From CAZDDI01 sp964504195 (GTDB lineage: Bacteria > Chloroflexota > Anaerolineae > B4-G1 > SLSP01): a DNA stretch of 64,000 bases. Of this stretch, positions 8,276-16,743 are shown piece by piece (the first letter of the stretch is position 1; every line of letters starts with the position of its first letter). A program made the translations under genes and the position numbers. The notes below the pieces were generated by a model. That model made no database searches and was not told where the DNA came from. It saw only the letters and a list, made by a program, of their open reading frames with translations. The stretch is from NCBI GenBank assembly GCA_964504195.1, contig CAZDDI010000003.1, positions 1-64,000 on the forward strand, given 5' to 3'.

Positions 8276-8305
8276 ATTATACAATACGATATACAGTATT
8301 GTCAA
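8276..8305 (-). promoter_or_regulatory. PadR promoter with operator between -35 and -10
   Basis: On the minus strand TTGACA (8305-8300), 18-bp spacer, TATAAT (8281-8276). The inverted repeat CAATAC-N8-GTATTG (8283-8302) occupies the spacer. The -10 box ends only 7 bp before the PadR ATG at 8268, leaving essentially no 5' UTR. Confidence 0.8.
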
Positions 8306-8347
8306 GTAGCAAATATGTGGTTATGGATTATATTGAGGAGATGCGGC

Positions 8348-8399
8348 AAACGTAAAGCGTGAAACGTGACTTTCTGATCACGTTTCACGCTTTACGTTT
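8348..8399 (-). terminator. Perfect 22-bp hairpin downstream of ahcY
   Basis: Arms 8348-8369 and 8378-8399 are perfectly complementary over 22 bp with an 8-nt loop. They are built of the words ACGTAAAGCGTGAAACGTGA, which recur in other intergenic hairpins of this window. It lies 70 bp past the ahcY stop, so it is a likely terminator. Confidence 0.7.
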
Positions 8400-8468
8400 C
8401 ACGAGCTGCCGCGCGAGGATGATGCGCGGTCAGCTCGAATTATTGCAGCGCGCTACTACCTTTGCAGC

Positions 8469-9728
8469 CTACGTCCCCTCGTGCCAGGAGGCCAGGTAGT
8501 GAACTTGCTCCTCGGTCAGCACGTCAATATCCACGCCCATCGAGGCGAGCTTGAGCGCGGCGATGCGCTGGTCAATCTCTTCGGGTACCGAGTAAACAGT
8601 CTTCTCCAGCTCTTTCGCGTGCAGGAGCATATACTCGGCGCTGAGCGCCTGGTTGGCGAAGGACATATCCATCACGGCGCTGGGGTGGCCCTCGGCGGCG
8701 GCCAGGTTCACCAGGCGGCCATCGGCCAGAATGTTGATCTTGCGCCCGTCAGCGAGCGTGTATTGCTCCACGAAGGGACGCACGCGGCGCGGCTCACTCA
8801 CGGCGAGCTCCGCCAGCGACGGGATGTTCAGCTCCACGTTGAAGTGGCCGGAATTGCACACAATCGCGCCGTCCTTCATCACCTCGAAGTGGTGCTTATC
8901 CACCACGTTCTTGTTGCCGGTGGATGTGATGAAGATGTCGCCCAACGGCGCAGCCTCGATCATCGGCATCACGCGGTAGCCGTCCATCACGGCCTCCAGC
9001 GCCTTGAGCGGATCAATCTCGGTGATGATGACGTTGCCGCCCAGGCCCTCGGCGCGCATGGCGATACCGCGACTGCACCAACCGTACCCGGCGACTACTA
9101 CGGTCTTGCCCGCGATCAGCACGTTGGTGGCGCGAATCACGCCATCGAGCGTGGATTGGCCCGTGCCGTAGCGGTTATCGAACAGGTGCTTGGTGAGCGC
9201 ATCGTTCACGGCGATGATCGGGTACTGCAACGCGCCCTCTTTCGCCATCGCCCGCAGGCGGATGACGCCGGTGGTGGTCTCTTCCGTGCCGCCGATGAGG
9301 TTGCTCAGCGCATCACGGCGCTTGTCGTGCAGCACGCTCACTACATCCGCGCCGTCGTCCATCGTCATGTGCGGCTTGTGGTCAATCGCGGCGTGAATGT
9401 GCTCGTAGTAGGTCGCATTATCCTCGCCCTTGATGGCGTAGACCGGAATCTCGTCGTAGGCCACGAGCGCGGCGGCGACATCGTCCTGCGTGCTGAGCGG
9501 GTTGCTGGCGACCAGCACCAGATCCGCACCGCCGGCTTGCAGCGTGCGCGCGAGGTTGGCCGTCTCGGTGGTGACGTGCAGACACGCGGATACTTTGATG
9601 CCCTTGAGGGGCTTCTCGGACTGGAAGCGCTCGCGGATGGCCCGCAACACGGGCATCTCGCGCTCCGCCCACTCGATCCGCAAGCGCCCCGCCGGGGCCA
9701 GATCCATATCTTTGACGTGATGTTTCAT
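8469..9728 (-). CDS. ahcY: Adenosylhomocysteinase (S-adenosylhomocysteine hydrolase)
   Basis: 419 aa, full length for the bacterial/archaeal short form. Cytoplasmic NAD-dependent enzyme splitting S-adenosylhomocysteine into adenosine and homocysteine, which relieves product inhibition of methyltransferases. Visible residues: CLHVTTETANL (His51), MDDGADVV (Asp124-Asp125 region), GGTEETTTGV (Glu149-Glu150), NDALTKHLFDN (Lys180, Asp184) and NAD-binding VVAGYGWCSRGIA (214-221). It is downstream of a PfkB-family kinase on the same strand (94-bp gap with a small hairpin), which could phosphorylate the adenosine product. Downstream is a strong hairpin terminator. Confidence 0.97.
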   Translation of the reverse strand: MKHHVKDMDLAPAGRLRIEWAEREMPVLRAIRERFQSEKPLKGIKVSACLHVTTETANLARTLQAGGADLVLVASNPLSTQDDVAAALVAYDEIPVYAIKGEDNATYYEHIHAAIDHKPHMTMDDGADVVSVLHDKRRDALSNLIGGTEETTTGVIRLRAMAKEGALQYPIIAVNDALTKHLFDNRYGTGQSTLDGVIRATNVLIAGKTVVVAGYGWCSRGIAMRAEGLGGNVIITEIDPLKALEAVMDGYRVMPMIEAAPLGDIFITSTGNKNVVDKHHFEVMKDGAIVCNSGHFNVELNIPSLAELAVSEPRRVRPFVEQYTLADGRKINILADGRLVNLAAAEGHPSAVMDMSFANQALSAEYMLLHAKELEKTVYSVPEEIDQRIAALKLASMGVDIDVLTEEQVHYLASWHEGT

Positions 9729-9770
9729 AACTTACTCAAACTCCTTGTGATAATCAGGTTTATTGTTTCT

Positions 9771-9810
9771 ACTGCGTAATACGTACTTCGTAACAAGAAA
9801 ATTACGCAGT
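9771..9810. repeat. Small intergenic hairpin between kinase and ahcY
   Basis: ACTGCGTAAT (9771-9780) and its exact complement (9801-9810). The flanking text repeats the words ACGTA and GCATTACG. The same words make the hairpin at 24712-24753. Confidence 0.6.
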
Positions 9811-9822
9811 ACGCATTACGAA

Positions 9823-10776
9823 TTACGCATTCTTTGTAAACGCATCTTCCCCAAACGCGCTCTTATACCGCGCCACGAACTCCGCCAGGGTATAGTGATG
9901 GCTCTGCGGGCCGAGCAGTTCAAGCGTGTAGGTCGCGGCGAGCGCGCCGATGCGACCGCAGACTTCCCACGGCAGCCCCAGCGCCAGCCCCTTCATCAAG
10001 CCGCCGCGATAGGCGTCGCCTACGCCGGTCGGATCGGCGATCTGCGCTGGGGGCACCACCGGCACACGCACGATGTCATCCGTCCAGATGTCCGAGCCGT
10101 CCGCGCCGCGCGTTACGATGACCGCCCGCTTGACCGCCGCGCGTACCTGTTCCGCGCTCATGCCCGTCCGCTCCTTGAGCAGCTCATACTCGAAGTCGTT
10201 GACGATAAGGATGTCCGCCCCTTCCACGCCCAGGCGCAGCGACTCGCCACACACGCGCACCACCTGCTGGCTGGGATCGTAGATGTAGGGGATGTCCAGT
10301 TCCTTGCACTCCACCGCGTACTTCTCCATCGCAATCGGATCGTTGGGCGAGATGATGACCAGGTCGGGCTTCTCCGCCAGGTCGTGGAAGGAAAGATCGC
10401 GGGCGCGCGCCATCGCGCCAGTGTAGAACGAGGCAATCTGGTTCTGATCCAGGTCGGTGTTGACGAAGAACGAGGCGGTGAAGAGGTCCGGGATTTCGGC
10501 AACCAGCGAGGTGTCCACGCCCTGCGCTTCGAGCCACGCGCGATACGGGCCGAAGTCCTGCCCGGCAGTGCCCATGACCGTAGGCCGCTCCCCCAACAGC
10601 GCCAGACTGTAGGCAATGTTCGGCGCGCAGCCGCCCCGCACCCGGCGCATATCGTCCACCAGAAAGCTCAGGCTGACCTTGTCCATCCGCGCGGCCAGCT
10701 GGAGATGCTCCGTAAAATGGCCGGGGAAGGACATGATGTAATCAAAAGCAATCGAACCGGTGATAACTATCTTCAT
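9823..10776 (-). CDS. PfkB-family carbohydrate/nucleoside kinase (adenosine kinase-like)
   Basis: 317 aa ribokinase-fold enzyme. The N-terminal substrate side reads GSIAFDYIMSFPG and RGGCAPNIAYSLALLG. The C-terminal signature is DPTGVGDAYRGG with catalytic base Asp254; the family usually has GAGD, here GVGD. VTRGADGSDI precedes it. Its substrate cannot be read from sequence. Position directly upstream of ahcY on the same strand makes adenosine the best guess: phosphorylating it would pull the reversible hydrolase reaction forward. Other PfkB substrates (sugars, inosine) remain possible. Confidence 0.88.
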   Translation of the reverse strand: MKIVITGSIAFDYIMSFPGHFTEHLQLAARMDKVSLSFLVDDMRRVRGGCAPNIAYSLALLGERPTVMGTAGQDFGPYRAWLEAQGVDTSLVAEIPDLFTASFFVNTDLDQNQIASFYTGAMARARDLSFHDLAEKPDLVIISPNDPIAMEKYAVECKELDIPYIYDPSQQVVRVCGESLRLGVEGADILIVNDFEYELLKERTGMSAEQVRAAVKRAVIVTRGADGSDIWTDDIVRVPVVPPAQIADPTGVGDAYRGGLMKGLALGLPWEVCGRIGALAATYTLELLGPQSHHYTLAEFVARYKSAFGEDAFTKNA

Positions 10777-10912
10777 GCGTGCTCCTGAAAAATGGTGAGA
10801 GAATTCAATGCAAAGTCACAAAGACTTCTTTGCATCCTTGCGCCTTTGCGTTAAATCTCTCACTGATTTATCCAACGCCCTACTTTACCACAAACGGGGG
10901 CAATGTCCATGC

Positions 10913-11626
10913 TCAATCCGCGATGACGTGCGCGCGGGGAATCAACCGGTCACGGAGGATGATCCGCAGCGCCCACAGACCATCCCAGGGGCGGATTTTC
11001 TTGCCCTCGGCGATGGTGCGCGGGCGATAGGTGATCGGCACCTCGACGATCTCATACCCGGCTCGCAGGATTTTGTCGGTCAGCTCGAAGTCCAGGTCGA
11101 ATCCCGTGCCAGTCAGCCGCAGCCGCTTGAGGATGTCCGTCCGTACCATTTTCGATGCGGTCGCCACATCCGTGAGCCGCGCGCCGAACAGCAGATTGGT
11201 CAACCCGGTGAGTACGCGCACGCCCAGGTAGTTCGCCGCGTACTTGTAGACCGCGTGCCCGCCCAACGTCCGCGAGCCGTAGACCGCCGCCGCCTGCCCC
11301 TGGTCGGTGGCCTCCAGGAAAACCGGATACTCGTGGGGGTCGTATTCCAGATCGGCATCCTGGATGAAGGCGTAGTCGCCGGAGCAACGTGGAATCGCCG
11401 TGCGGATTGAAGTTCCCTTGCCCAGATTGCGCGGCTGGAACACGGTTTGCAGCGCGGGATAGCGCAGCGTTTGCAGGATGTCGCGCGTGCCATCGGTGGA
11501 GGCATTATCCACCACGATGACCTCGCGCTCCCAGCCGGGCAGCAGCGGCGCGCTGTAGATGCGCTCCAGCACGGTCTCGATGGTGGCACGCTCGTTGTAG
11601 GTGCAGACGATGATCGAGAGCTTCAT
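10913..11626 (-). CDS. Family 2 glycosyltransferase (polyprenyl-phosphate sugar transferase type)
   Basis: 237 aa GT-A fold enzyme: LSIIVCTYNERATIETVLER at the N terminus, VVDNASTDGT nucleotide-binding segment and metal-binding QDADLEYDP. The length, GSRTLGG and the C-terminal VPITYRPR resemble dolichol/undecaprenyl-phosphate mannosyl- or glucosyltransferases without the membrane tail. Its ATG directly abuts the TAG of rfbH (0-bp spacing), so the two are co-translated. It probably transfers a sugar in the same envelope-glycan pathway. Acceptor and donor are unknown. Confidence 0.88.
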   Translation of the reverse strand: MKLSIIVCTYNERATIETVLERIYSAPLLPGWEREVIVVDNASTDGTRDILQTLRYPALQTVFQPRNLGKGTSIRTAIPRCSGDYAFIQDADLEYDPHEYPVFLEATDQGQAAAVYGSRTLGGHAVYKYAANYLGVRVLTGLTNLLFGARLTDVATASKMVRTDILKRLRLTGTGFDLDFELTDKILRAGYEIVEVPITYRPRTIAEGKKIRPWDGLWALRIILRDRLIPRAHVIAD

Positions 11627-12970
11627 CTAGCCCAGCCCTCGCGCCTTGAAGAAATCCTCAAAGACCTGTAGCATATAGCCCAGGCGGGCTTCATCCATGC
11701 CGGGGAACACGCCGATGAAAAAGGCGCTGCGCAAGACCTTATCGGTCTCCGTGAGCGGTGTGGCGATCCGATGCGGGATGTTCCGATAGCCCGGCTGGTG
11801 CAGGATATTGCCCGCGAACAGATAGCGCGTCTCCACCTTATGCTCCAACAGATAATCGTTCAGTTCGCGCCGGGTGAAGGGGGCCGACTCGCGCACCGCC
11901 AGCGTGAAGGCGAACCAGGCCGGCTCGCTGTTGGCGGGCCAGATGGGCAGCACCAGGTACTCCTCAAAGCGACGCAAGCCCGCGTAGAGCGTCTCAAAAT
12001 TGCGCCGCCGCGCTGCGATGAAGCCGGGCAGTTTCTCCAATTGTGGCAGGCCAATCGCCGCTTGCATCTCCGTCACCTTGAGGTTGTAGCCGATCTCCGT
12101 GAAGTAATAGCGGTGGTCGTAAGGCTCGTCCAGGCCGGGGATGTTCCACTCGAAGCGCTGACCGCACGCACCCTCGCCGGGGCTGGTGTGCGCGCACCAG
12201 CAATCGCGCCCCCAATCACGGATGGTGTGGGCGATATGGTGCAGCTGATGCGAGTTCGCCCCCACCGCGCCGCCCTCGCCGGTGGTGATGTGGTGCGCCG
12301 GGTAGAAGCTGAACGTGGCGAGATCGCCGAACGTCCCACAGTATTGCCCGGCGTAGCGCGTGCCCAGCGCATCGCAGGTATCCTCGATCACATACAGCTC
12401 ATGGGCGCGGGCGAAGTCCATCACCATGTCCATCTCCACCGGATTGCCCAAGATGTGCGGCACGAACACCGCGCGCGTCTTGTCCGAAAGCGCGGCTTCG
12501 AGCAAGGTCACATCGAGATTGTACGTTCCCAGGCGGCAATCCACAAAGACGGGCGTGAGCTGGTTTTGGAGGATGGGGGCCACGGTCGTCGGGAAGGTTG
12601 CTGCGGGCGTGATGATCTCGTCGCCGGGCCGCAGCGGGCGCTCCAGCTGTGGGGAACACAGCGTCGCCATCGCCACCAGATTAGCCGAAGAGCCGGAGTT
12701 CACCATGAGCGCGTGGCGCAGCCCTACAAACTCCGCCAGTCGCTCCGAGAACGCGGCCACCTTTGGGCCGTCGGTCAACCAAAAATCCAGCACGGCTTCT
12801 GTCGCCGCCTGTAGCTCGCGCTCATCGTAGACGCGCCCGCCATAGTTGACCTTGCTCTCGCCGGGCACAAATGGCGCAGGCTGATGTGCTACCTGGTAAT
12901 ACTCCGCGACCTTGTCCAAAATTTCGCGCCGCAGTTGCTCCGCGCGCGCTGTATCAGGGTGTTGTGGCAT
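11627..12970 (-). CDS. rfbH: CDP-4-keto-6-deoxyglucose 3-dehydrase (E1), RfbH/AscC-type
   Basis: 447 aa DegT/DnrJ/EryC1-fold enzyme. Unlike aminotransferases of this fold it has FYPAHHITTGEGG, with His226/227 where the PLP lysine would be, the hallmark of the dehydrase that removes the C3 hydroxyl in 3,6-dideoxyhexose synthesis. The [2Fe-2S] cysteines are also visible: EDTCDALG (Cys199) and GRDCWC..GACG (Cys257, Cys259, Cys269). It needs a flavin/iron-sulfur reductase partner (E3), not seen in the window. The substrate is made by RfbF and RfbG, encoded about 11 kb away at 23.7-25.6 kb. A decayed second copy of its first 51 codons is at 21.7-21.9 kb. Confidence 0.95.
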   Translation of the reverse strand: MPQHPDTARAEQLRREILDKVAEYYQVAHQPAPFVPGESKVNYGGRVYDERELQAATEAVLDFWLTDGPKVAAFSERLAEFVGLRHALMVNSGSSANLVAMATLCSPQLERPLRPGDEIITPAATFPTTVAPILQNQLTPVFVDCRLGTYNLDVTLLEAALSDKTRAVFVPHILGNPVEMDMVMDFARAHELYVIEDTCDALGTRYAGQYCGTFGDLATFSFYPAHHITTGEGGAVGANSHQLHHIAHTIRDWGRDCWCAHTSPGEGACGQRFEWNIPGLDEPYDHRYYFTEIGYNLKVTEMQAAIGLPQLEKLPGFIAARRRNFETLYAGLRRFEEYLVLPIWPANSEPAWFAFTLAVRESAPFTRRELNDYLLEHKVETRYLFAGNILHQPGYRNIPHRIATPLTETDKVLRSAFFIGVFPGMDEARLGYMLQVFEDFFKARGLG

Positions 12971-13187
12971 GATTGTACCTCTTGCTTATCATTCTCGTAT
13001 TTGATCGCCAACCACAGACCACGATTGGCTTCTCAAAAATCGTCAGTTGTCCAGCGTCTGTGGTCAAAAATGCAGGTAAATCCGTGTTAAAGCCGGCTTT
13101 TCGATGCAGATGGCAACTGCATTACTCCTATTGTAACACAACAGTGGGAAAGCAAACCCGGAAGTAGCCACGATTGCTGTTGTTTTG

Positions 13188-13267
13188 CAGTACCGCAAAA
13201 CTAACCCTGTAGTATGCTCAAAACACGCATATTGACGGCTTTGACAGGGTGACTTTTGCGCTATTGT
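13188..13267 (+). repeat. 80-bp hairpin element, copy b
   Basis: Matches 2240-2320 end to end (CAGTACCGCAAAACTAACCC through TTTGACAGGGTGACTTTTGC). Ends are mutually inverted. A further, looser copy follows at 13283-13402 with arms GCAAAAATCACCCTGTCAA and CAGGGTTACTTTTGCGGTA. Confidence 0.7.
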
Positions 13268-13313
13268 CAAAAATCGTACTAGAGCAAAAATCACCCTGTC
13301 AATTATCAACAAC

Positions 13314-13365
13314 GTAGCACAGGATTTATCCTGTGTTCACCCATGCAGGATGAATCCTGCGCTAC
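13314..13365. repeat. Hairpin of TAGCGCAGGATTCATCCTGC words
   Basis: Arms 13314-13333 (GTAGCACAGGATTTATCCTG) and 13346-13365 pair at 18 of 20 positions with a 12-nt loop. Each arm is itself a short palindrome (CAGGATTTATCCTG type). Confidence 0.65.
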
Positions 13366-13484
13366 ATTTTGAGCGTAGGGCAGGGTTACTTTTGCGGTAT
13401 TGCCAAAAATCACTTACGTGGCAAGCGTAAAGTGAACTAGATTCCGCTCTCAGGTCGCTATTTTCATCCGTGTTAATGTCTTTG

Positions 13485-15041
13485 TCAAGTAGCGGTCTGC
13501 AACTGTTGCCGCCGCGCCAGCACCGCCAGGCCCACGAGCACCGGGCTGGCGGCGATATAAAGCCAGGGGATGCCCTGCGCCAACGTCGCTGCGGTTGTGC
13601 CAGTGAGGTCGAGCGCGACCAGGCCATTCAGCGGGCCGAGATACCACCAAATCAGCAGCAGGATTTGGGTGGGACGCTCCGTGCCGGTGAGTATCCCTAG
13701 CAGCAGCGCCAGCGAGGGGATGAAGAGCGCGCCGGCCGCAAAGCCGGGCAGCAGGGCGGGTTCAGCCAGAAAGCGGATGAGCGCGCCGCCGCCCAGTAGC
13801 AACGCCAGCAGGACGCCTGCCGTCCAGGCAGCGGGCAGCTGCCGCCGCAGCGGCGCGGGCGCGCTCGCCAGCAGCGGTTGGACGTGGTAGCGCGTAGCGC
13901 GCACGCCCAGCTCCGACCAGAGCAGCAGCGGCCACAGCCAGACGAGCGGCAATAACGCGCCGCGCACCGTTTCCAGCGGTGAGAGCAGGCAGGCCAGGAG
14001 CAAGCCCCCGGCCCCCGCGTACCAGAGGAAAGCGCGGCCTTTGAGCAGGAGTTTGAGCTCTGCCGCGATCAGCGTCACAAATACCGCCACAGGATTGCCG
14101 GACGCGGTGATGGGGGGGAGCGGCTGCGCTGCGCGGGCCACGGCGGGACGCGGGCGCGTGAGTGCTTGCCACCGCGCCCCCAGCGCGGCTCCTCGCCCCC
14201 TCACCCCCAGGCGCGGGGAGCGGCTGCGGCCGGACGTCGGCGTGAAGCGGTCGAAAACGAGGGCGGCCAATCCAACCAACAGTAGTGCCGCGAGCACATA
14301 CACCAGGCGCGTGCTGGTGACTGTCGCCCAATCGAAGCCCGTCCACAGGAACGTCTCCAGTTCGGTGGTGGGGCCGAGGACGATGCCACCCTGATAGTCG
14401 GCCCCTTGCGCCCGCAGCGCGATGGTCATGCCCTGCTCGACGGCACCAAAGCCGAGCAAGTCGCCGCTGATGGGGGTCGCGATGAACGTCCACAGGAAAA
14501 AGTAGATGACGTTCCCAACCGATTTTCGTAAGACTGGTGTACATTCGAAGAAAACAGCCAGGGCCGCGGTTGCCATTGCCGAGGGCACGGAAAACACGAT
14601 AAATGGCATCAACAGTTGGACGAAATCGAGCGTCTTGTCCTCGCCGTGCAGCAGCAGCATCGCCAGCGCCGCCAGCGCCAGCACGCCAACGAGGATTAGT
14701 AGGACGGCGACGTTGCTGACAAATTTCCCCAGTACATAAGTCAACTTGCTCAGGGGCGCCGCTGCCAGAATTTGCCCCACCCCGGTTTCCCGATCCTGCT
14801 GCACATTCCCGCGCACGATGTAGAAGCCGAAGAGCGAGAGGAAGAAGGAAAGCGTCAACGCCATCAGCGCGCCAATCCAGGCGGCGTTGAGCACGCCGCG
14901 ATAGTCGCCCAGGCGCAGTTGGAAGAAGCCGGTGATGACCTGGTAGCCCAGAAAGACCGCCAGCGTTACAATCAGCAGAAAACTGAAGCGGCGCACGCGC
15001 TCGCGGAAGTCGGCCAGGGCCAGGTGCAAGAGGGCATGCAT
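13485..15041 (-). CDS. ABC transporter permease (ABC-2 type, duplicated membrane halves)
   Basis: 518 aa from the ATG at 15041, which overlaps the TGA of the ATPase gene by one base (TGATG). An open frame continues upstream inside that gene but is not used. The N-terminal half begins with a short cytoplasmic segment (LALADFRERVRR) and a helix, followed by about six helices including a gating region REtG-like stretch QQDRETGVGQILAAAPLS. A charged Arg/Pro linker around 280-310 leads to a second set of about six helices. It would form the pore with the preceding ATPase. Substrate unknown; two CPBP proteases upstream suggest peptides or lipids, but this is a guess. Confidence 0.88.
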   Translation of the reverse strand: MHALLHLALADFRERVRRFSFLLIVTLAVFLGYQVITGFFQLRLGDYRGVLNAAWIGALMALTLSFFLSLFGFYIVRGNVQQDRETGVGQILAAAPLSKLTYVLGKFVSNVAVLLILVGVLALAALAMLLLHGEDKTLDFVQLLMPFIVFSVPSAMATAALAVFFECTPVLRKSVGNVIYFFLWTFIATPISGDLLGFGAVEQGMTIALRAQGADYQGGIVLGPTTELETFLWTGFDWATVTSTRLVYVLAALLLVGLAALVFDRFTPTSGRSRSPRLGVRGRGAALGARWQALTRPRPAVARAAQPLPPITASGNPVAVFVTLIAAELKLLLKGRAFLWYAGAGGLLLACLLSPLETVRGALLPLVWLWPLLLWSELGVRATRYHVQPLLASAPAPLRRQLPAAWTAGVLLALLLGGGALIRFLAEPALLPGFAAGALFIPSLALLLGILTGTERPTQILLLIWWYLGPLNGLVALDLTGTTAATLAQGIPWLYIAASPVLVGLAVLARRQQLQTAT

Positions 15042-15922
15042 CACGCCTGCTCCTGCCGGTGGTTGGCGATGAAGTACAGATAGGCATCCTCCAACGTGGG
15101 CGCGAGCGGCGTGGCTGCCGGGTCGGGAGCGGCGTCGGCAACGATGCGCGCCAGGACGCCATCGGCGCGGCGGGTGGTGTTGGCGATGAGGTGCTGCGTC
15201 TTCAGTGTGGTCAGCGCGTCGCTGGATACGAGCCAACCCCACACTTTGCCCTCGACGGCTTGAAGCAGGGCTTCGGGCAGGGCATGGCGCAGCAGCCGCC
15301 CGCGATGGATCAGCGCGATGCTGGTGGCCGTCGCCTCCACGTCGGAGACGATGTGGGTGGAGAGTAGCACCAGCCGCTCCCCCGCCAGGTCGGAGATCAG
15401 GTTGCGGAAGCGCACGCGCTCCTCAGGATCCAGCCCCACCGTTGGCTCATCCACAATCAGCAGGTGCGGGTCGTTGAGCAACGCCTGGGCAATGCCCACC
15501 CGCTGGCGCATTCCGCCGGAAAAGCCGCCGATGGGCCGGTACGCCGCCTCGGTCAGATTGACCAGCTGGATGAGCTCGTCAATCCGCTGCCGGGCCTGCC
15601 GCTGCGCCAATCCCTTGACCGCGGCTAGATAGGTGAGAAATTCCACCGCGTTCAGGTTGGGGTAGACGCCGAAATCCTGCGGCAAGTAGCCCAACACCCG
15701 GCGTAAGGCGTCTGGCTGCGTAGCGATGTCCACACCGTTCCAGAAGATCGCGCCGCTGGTGGGGCGGGCAATGGTGGCGATCATGCGCATCAGGGTGGAT
15801 TTTCCCGCCCCGTTAGGGCCGAGCAGCCCCAGGACGCCCGGCCCTAGCCGGAGGGTGAAGTCGCGCAGGCCCCAGACATCCTTACGGTATTGCTTGCTGA
15901 CGTTTTCGATATGTAGTTCCAT
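15041..15922 (-). CDS. ABC transporter ATP-binding protein
   Basis: 293 aa cytoplasmic ATPase. Walker A GLLGPNGAGKST, Q-loop region GYLPQDFGVYPNLNAVEF, signature FSGGMRQRV, Walker B LLIVDEPTVGLDPEE and H-loop LLSTHIVSDVEA are all present, so it should be active. The C-terminal 60 residues are variable, as in ABC-2 type exporters. Followed without gap by the permease, and preceded by two CPBP proteases (26- and 24-bp spacings), giving a four-gene operon on the minus strand. Confidence 0.95.
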   Translation of the reverse strand: MELHIENVSKQYRKDVWGLRDFTLRLGPGVLGLLGPNGAGKSTLMRMIATIARPTSGAIFWNGVDIATQPDALRRVLGYLPQDFGVYPNLNAVEFLTYLAAVKGLAQRQARQRIDELIQLVNLTEAAYRPIGGFSGGMRQRVGIAQALLNDPHLLIVDEPTVGLDPEERVRFRNLISDLAGERLVLLSTHIVSDVEATATSIALIHRGRLLRHALPEALLQAVEGKVWGWLVSSDALTTLKTQHLIANTTRRADGVLARIVADAAPDPAATPLAPTLEDAYLYFIANHRQEQA

Positions 15923-15948
15923 TGCATCCTCAATCCAGTGGGACTAGA

Positions 15949-16719
15949 TTAGCCTATGATGAGTCCGGCAATTATGGACACGCCCACCGCCACGACGTTG
16001 CTGATGCTGTGCATCATCATCGGGTAAATCATGCTTTTCGACCGTTCATAGCACACGCCGTAGAACAGGCCAAGCACTATCGAGTAAATCACCTGGAACG
16101 TGTCGTAAGACGCTGAAAACGGCGCGAACGAGAAGCGAACGTGAGCCAATCCGAAGATGACGGCGGCGATGAGGTTGGCGGCGGTCAGCTGCCCGCCCAG
16201 AGCGGTGACGAGGGGCTTGCTGAAGCCTGTCTTGCTGCTGGCAACCACGCCCTGCACCAGCAAAGCGAGCATCGTGATGGCGAAGGCGCGGAAGATGAGC
16301 TCCTCCGATGGCCCGGAAAGCAGTAGTTGGAATCCCAGTTGCCCGACGATGTTGCGCGCGGTCAAGGGGTAGGGCAGCAAACGGAAGGTGCCGGTCGCCA
16401 GGACTATGATCAAAGAGACCACAGTATACCCGCAGAAAATCAGCGCAAACAGGCGCACATACGTCCACCCTACCTGCCGATCTCCCCACCCGAACCCAAA
16501 GCGGATGGCGCTCACCTTGCTGATGCCGAGCATGAAACCCAGGAATATCACCGCCTGGACGATGTGGTGGACGGAAATCCACGCAAACGCGCCGTCGGGG
16601 TCTATGGCTGAATAATCGAACAAATCCGCAAAAACGCCCGCCAGGCGCGGCACGCCCAACAGTAGCACGGTCAGGAACAATACCCAGAGCACTTGTTTGA
16701 AGAATTTTGATACCTGCAT
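15949..16719 (-). CDS. CPBP-family intramembrane metalloprotease (first of two)
   Basis: 256 aa, about seven to eight membrane helices. The CPBP/Abi motif EExxxR is seen in SGPSEELIFRAFAIT, with a downstream histidine motif VIFGLAHVRF. The family includes Rce1-like prenyl-protein proteases and bacteriocin self-immunity or processing proteins. Catalytic residues appear intact. It lies between another CPBP gene (24 bp upstream) and an ABC ATPase gene (26 bp downstream) on the same strand, so it is probably part of the same operon. The substrate is unknown. Confidence 0.9.
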   Translation of the reverse strand: MQVSKFFKQVLWVLFLTVLLLGVPRLAGVFADLFDYSAIDPDGAFAWISVHHIVQAVIFLGFMLGISKVSAIRFGFGWGDRQVGWTYVRLFALIFCGYTVVSLIIVLATGTFRLLPYPLTARNIVGQLGFQLLLSGPSEELIFRAFAITMLALLVQGVVASSKTGFSKPLVTALGGQLTAANLIAAVIFGLAHVRFSFAPFSASYDTFQVIYSIVLGLFYGVCYERSKSMIYPMMMHSISNVVAVGVSIIAGLIIG

Positions 16720-16743
16720 CGTTTACCTCACTTGTGGATTCCT

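Larger units (their letters stand above)
12971..13484. other. 514-bp intergenic region, repeats only
   Basis: No gene seen. It contains a CCACAGACCACG..GTCTGTGGTC inverted repeat (about 13012-13064), the 80-bp hairpin element copy b (13188-13267), a second element of the same family with arms near 13283-13302 and 13376-13402, and inside that a 20-bp hairpin (13314-13365). Confidence 0.7.

Noticed and set aside
8481..9779. A 432-codon open frame on the plus strand opposite ahcY
   Set aside because: Fully antisense to a well-supported gene in high-G+C DNA; its protein has repetitive His/Val/Gly composition and no family features.
9763..12814. Long plus-strand frames opposite the kinase, glycosyltransferase and rfbH
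   Set aside because: They are complements of genes with clear catalytic motifs; Arg/His-rich, no SD and no homologous look.
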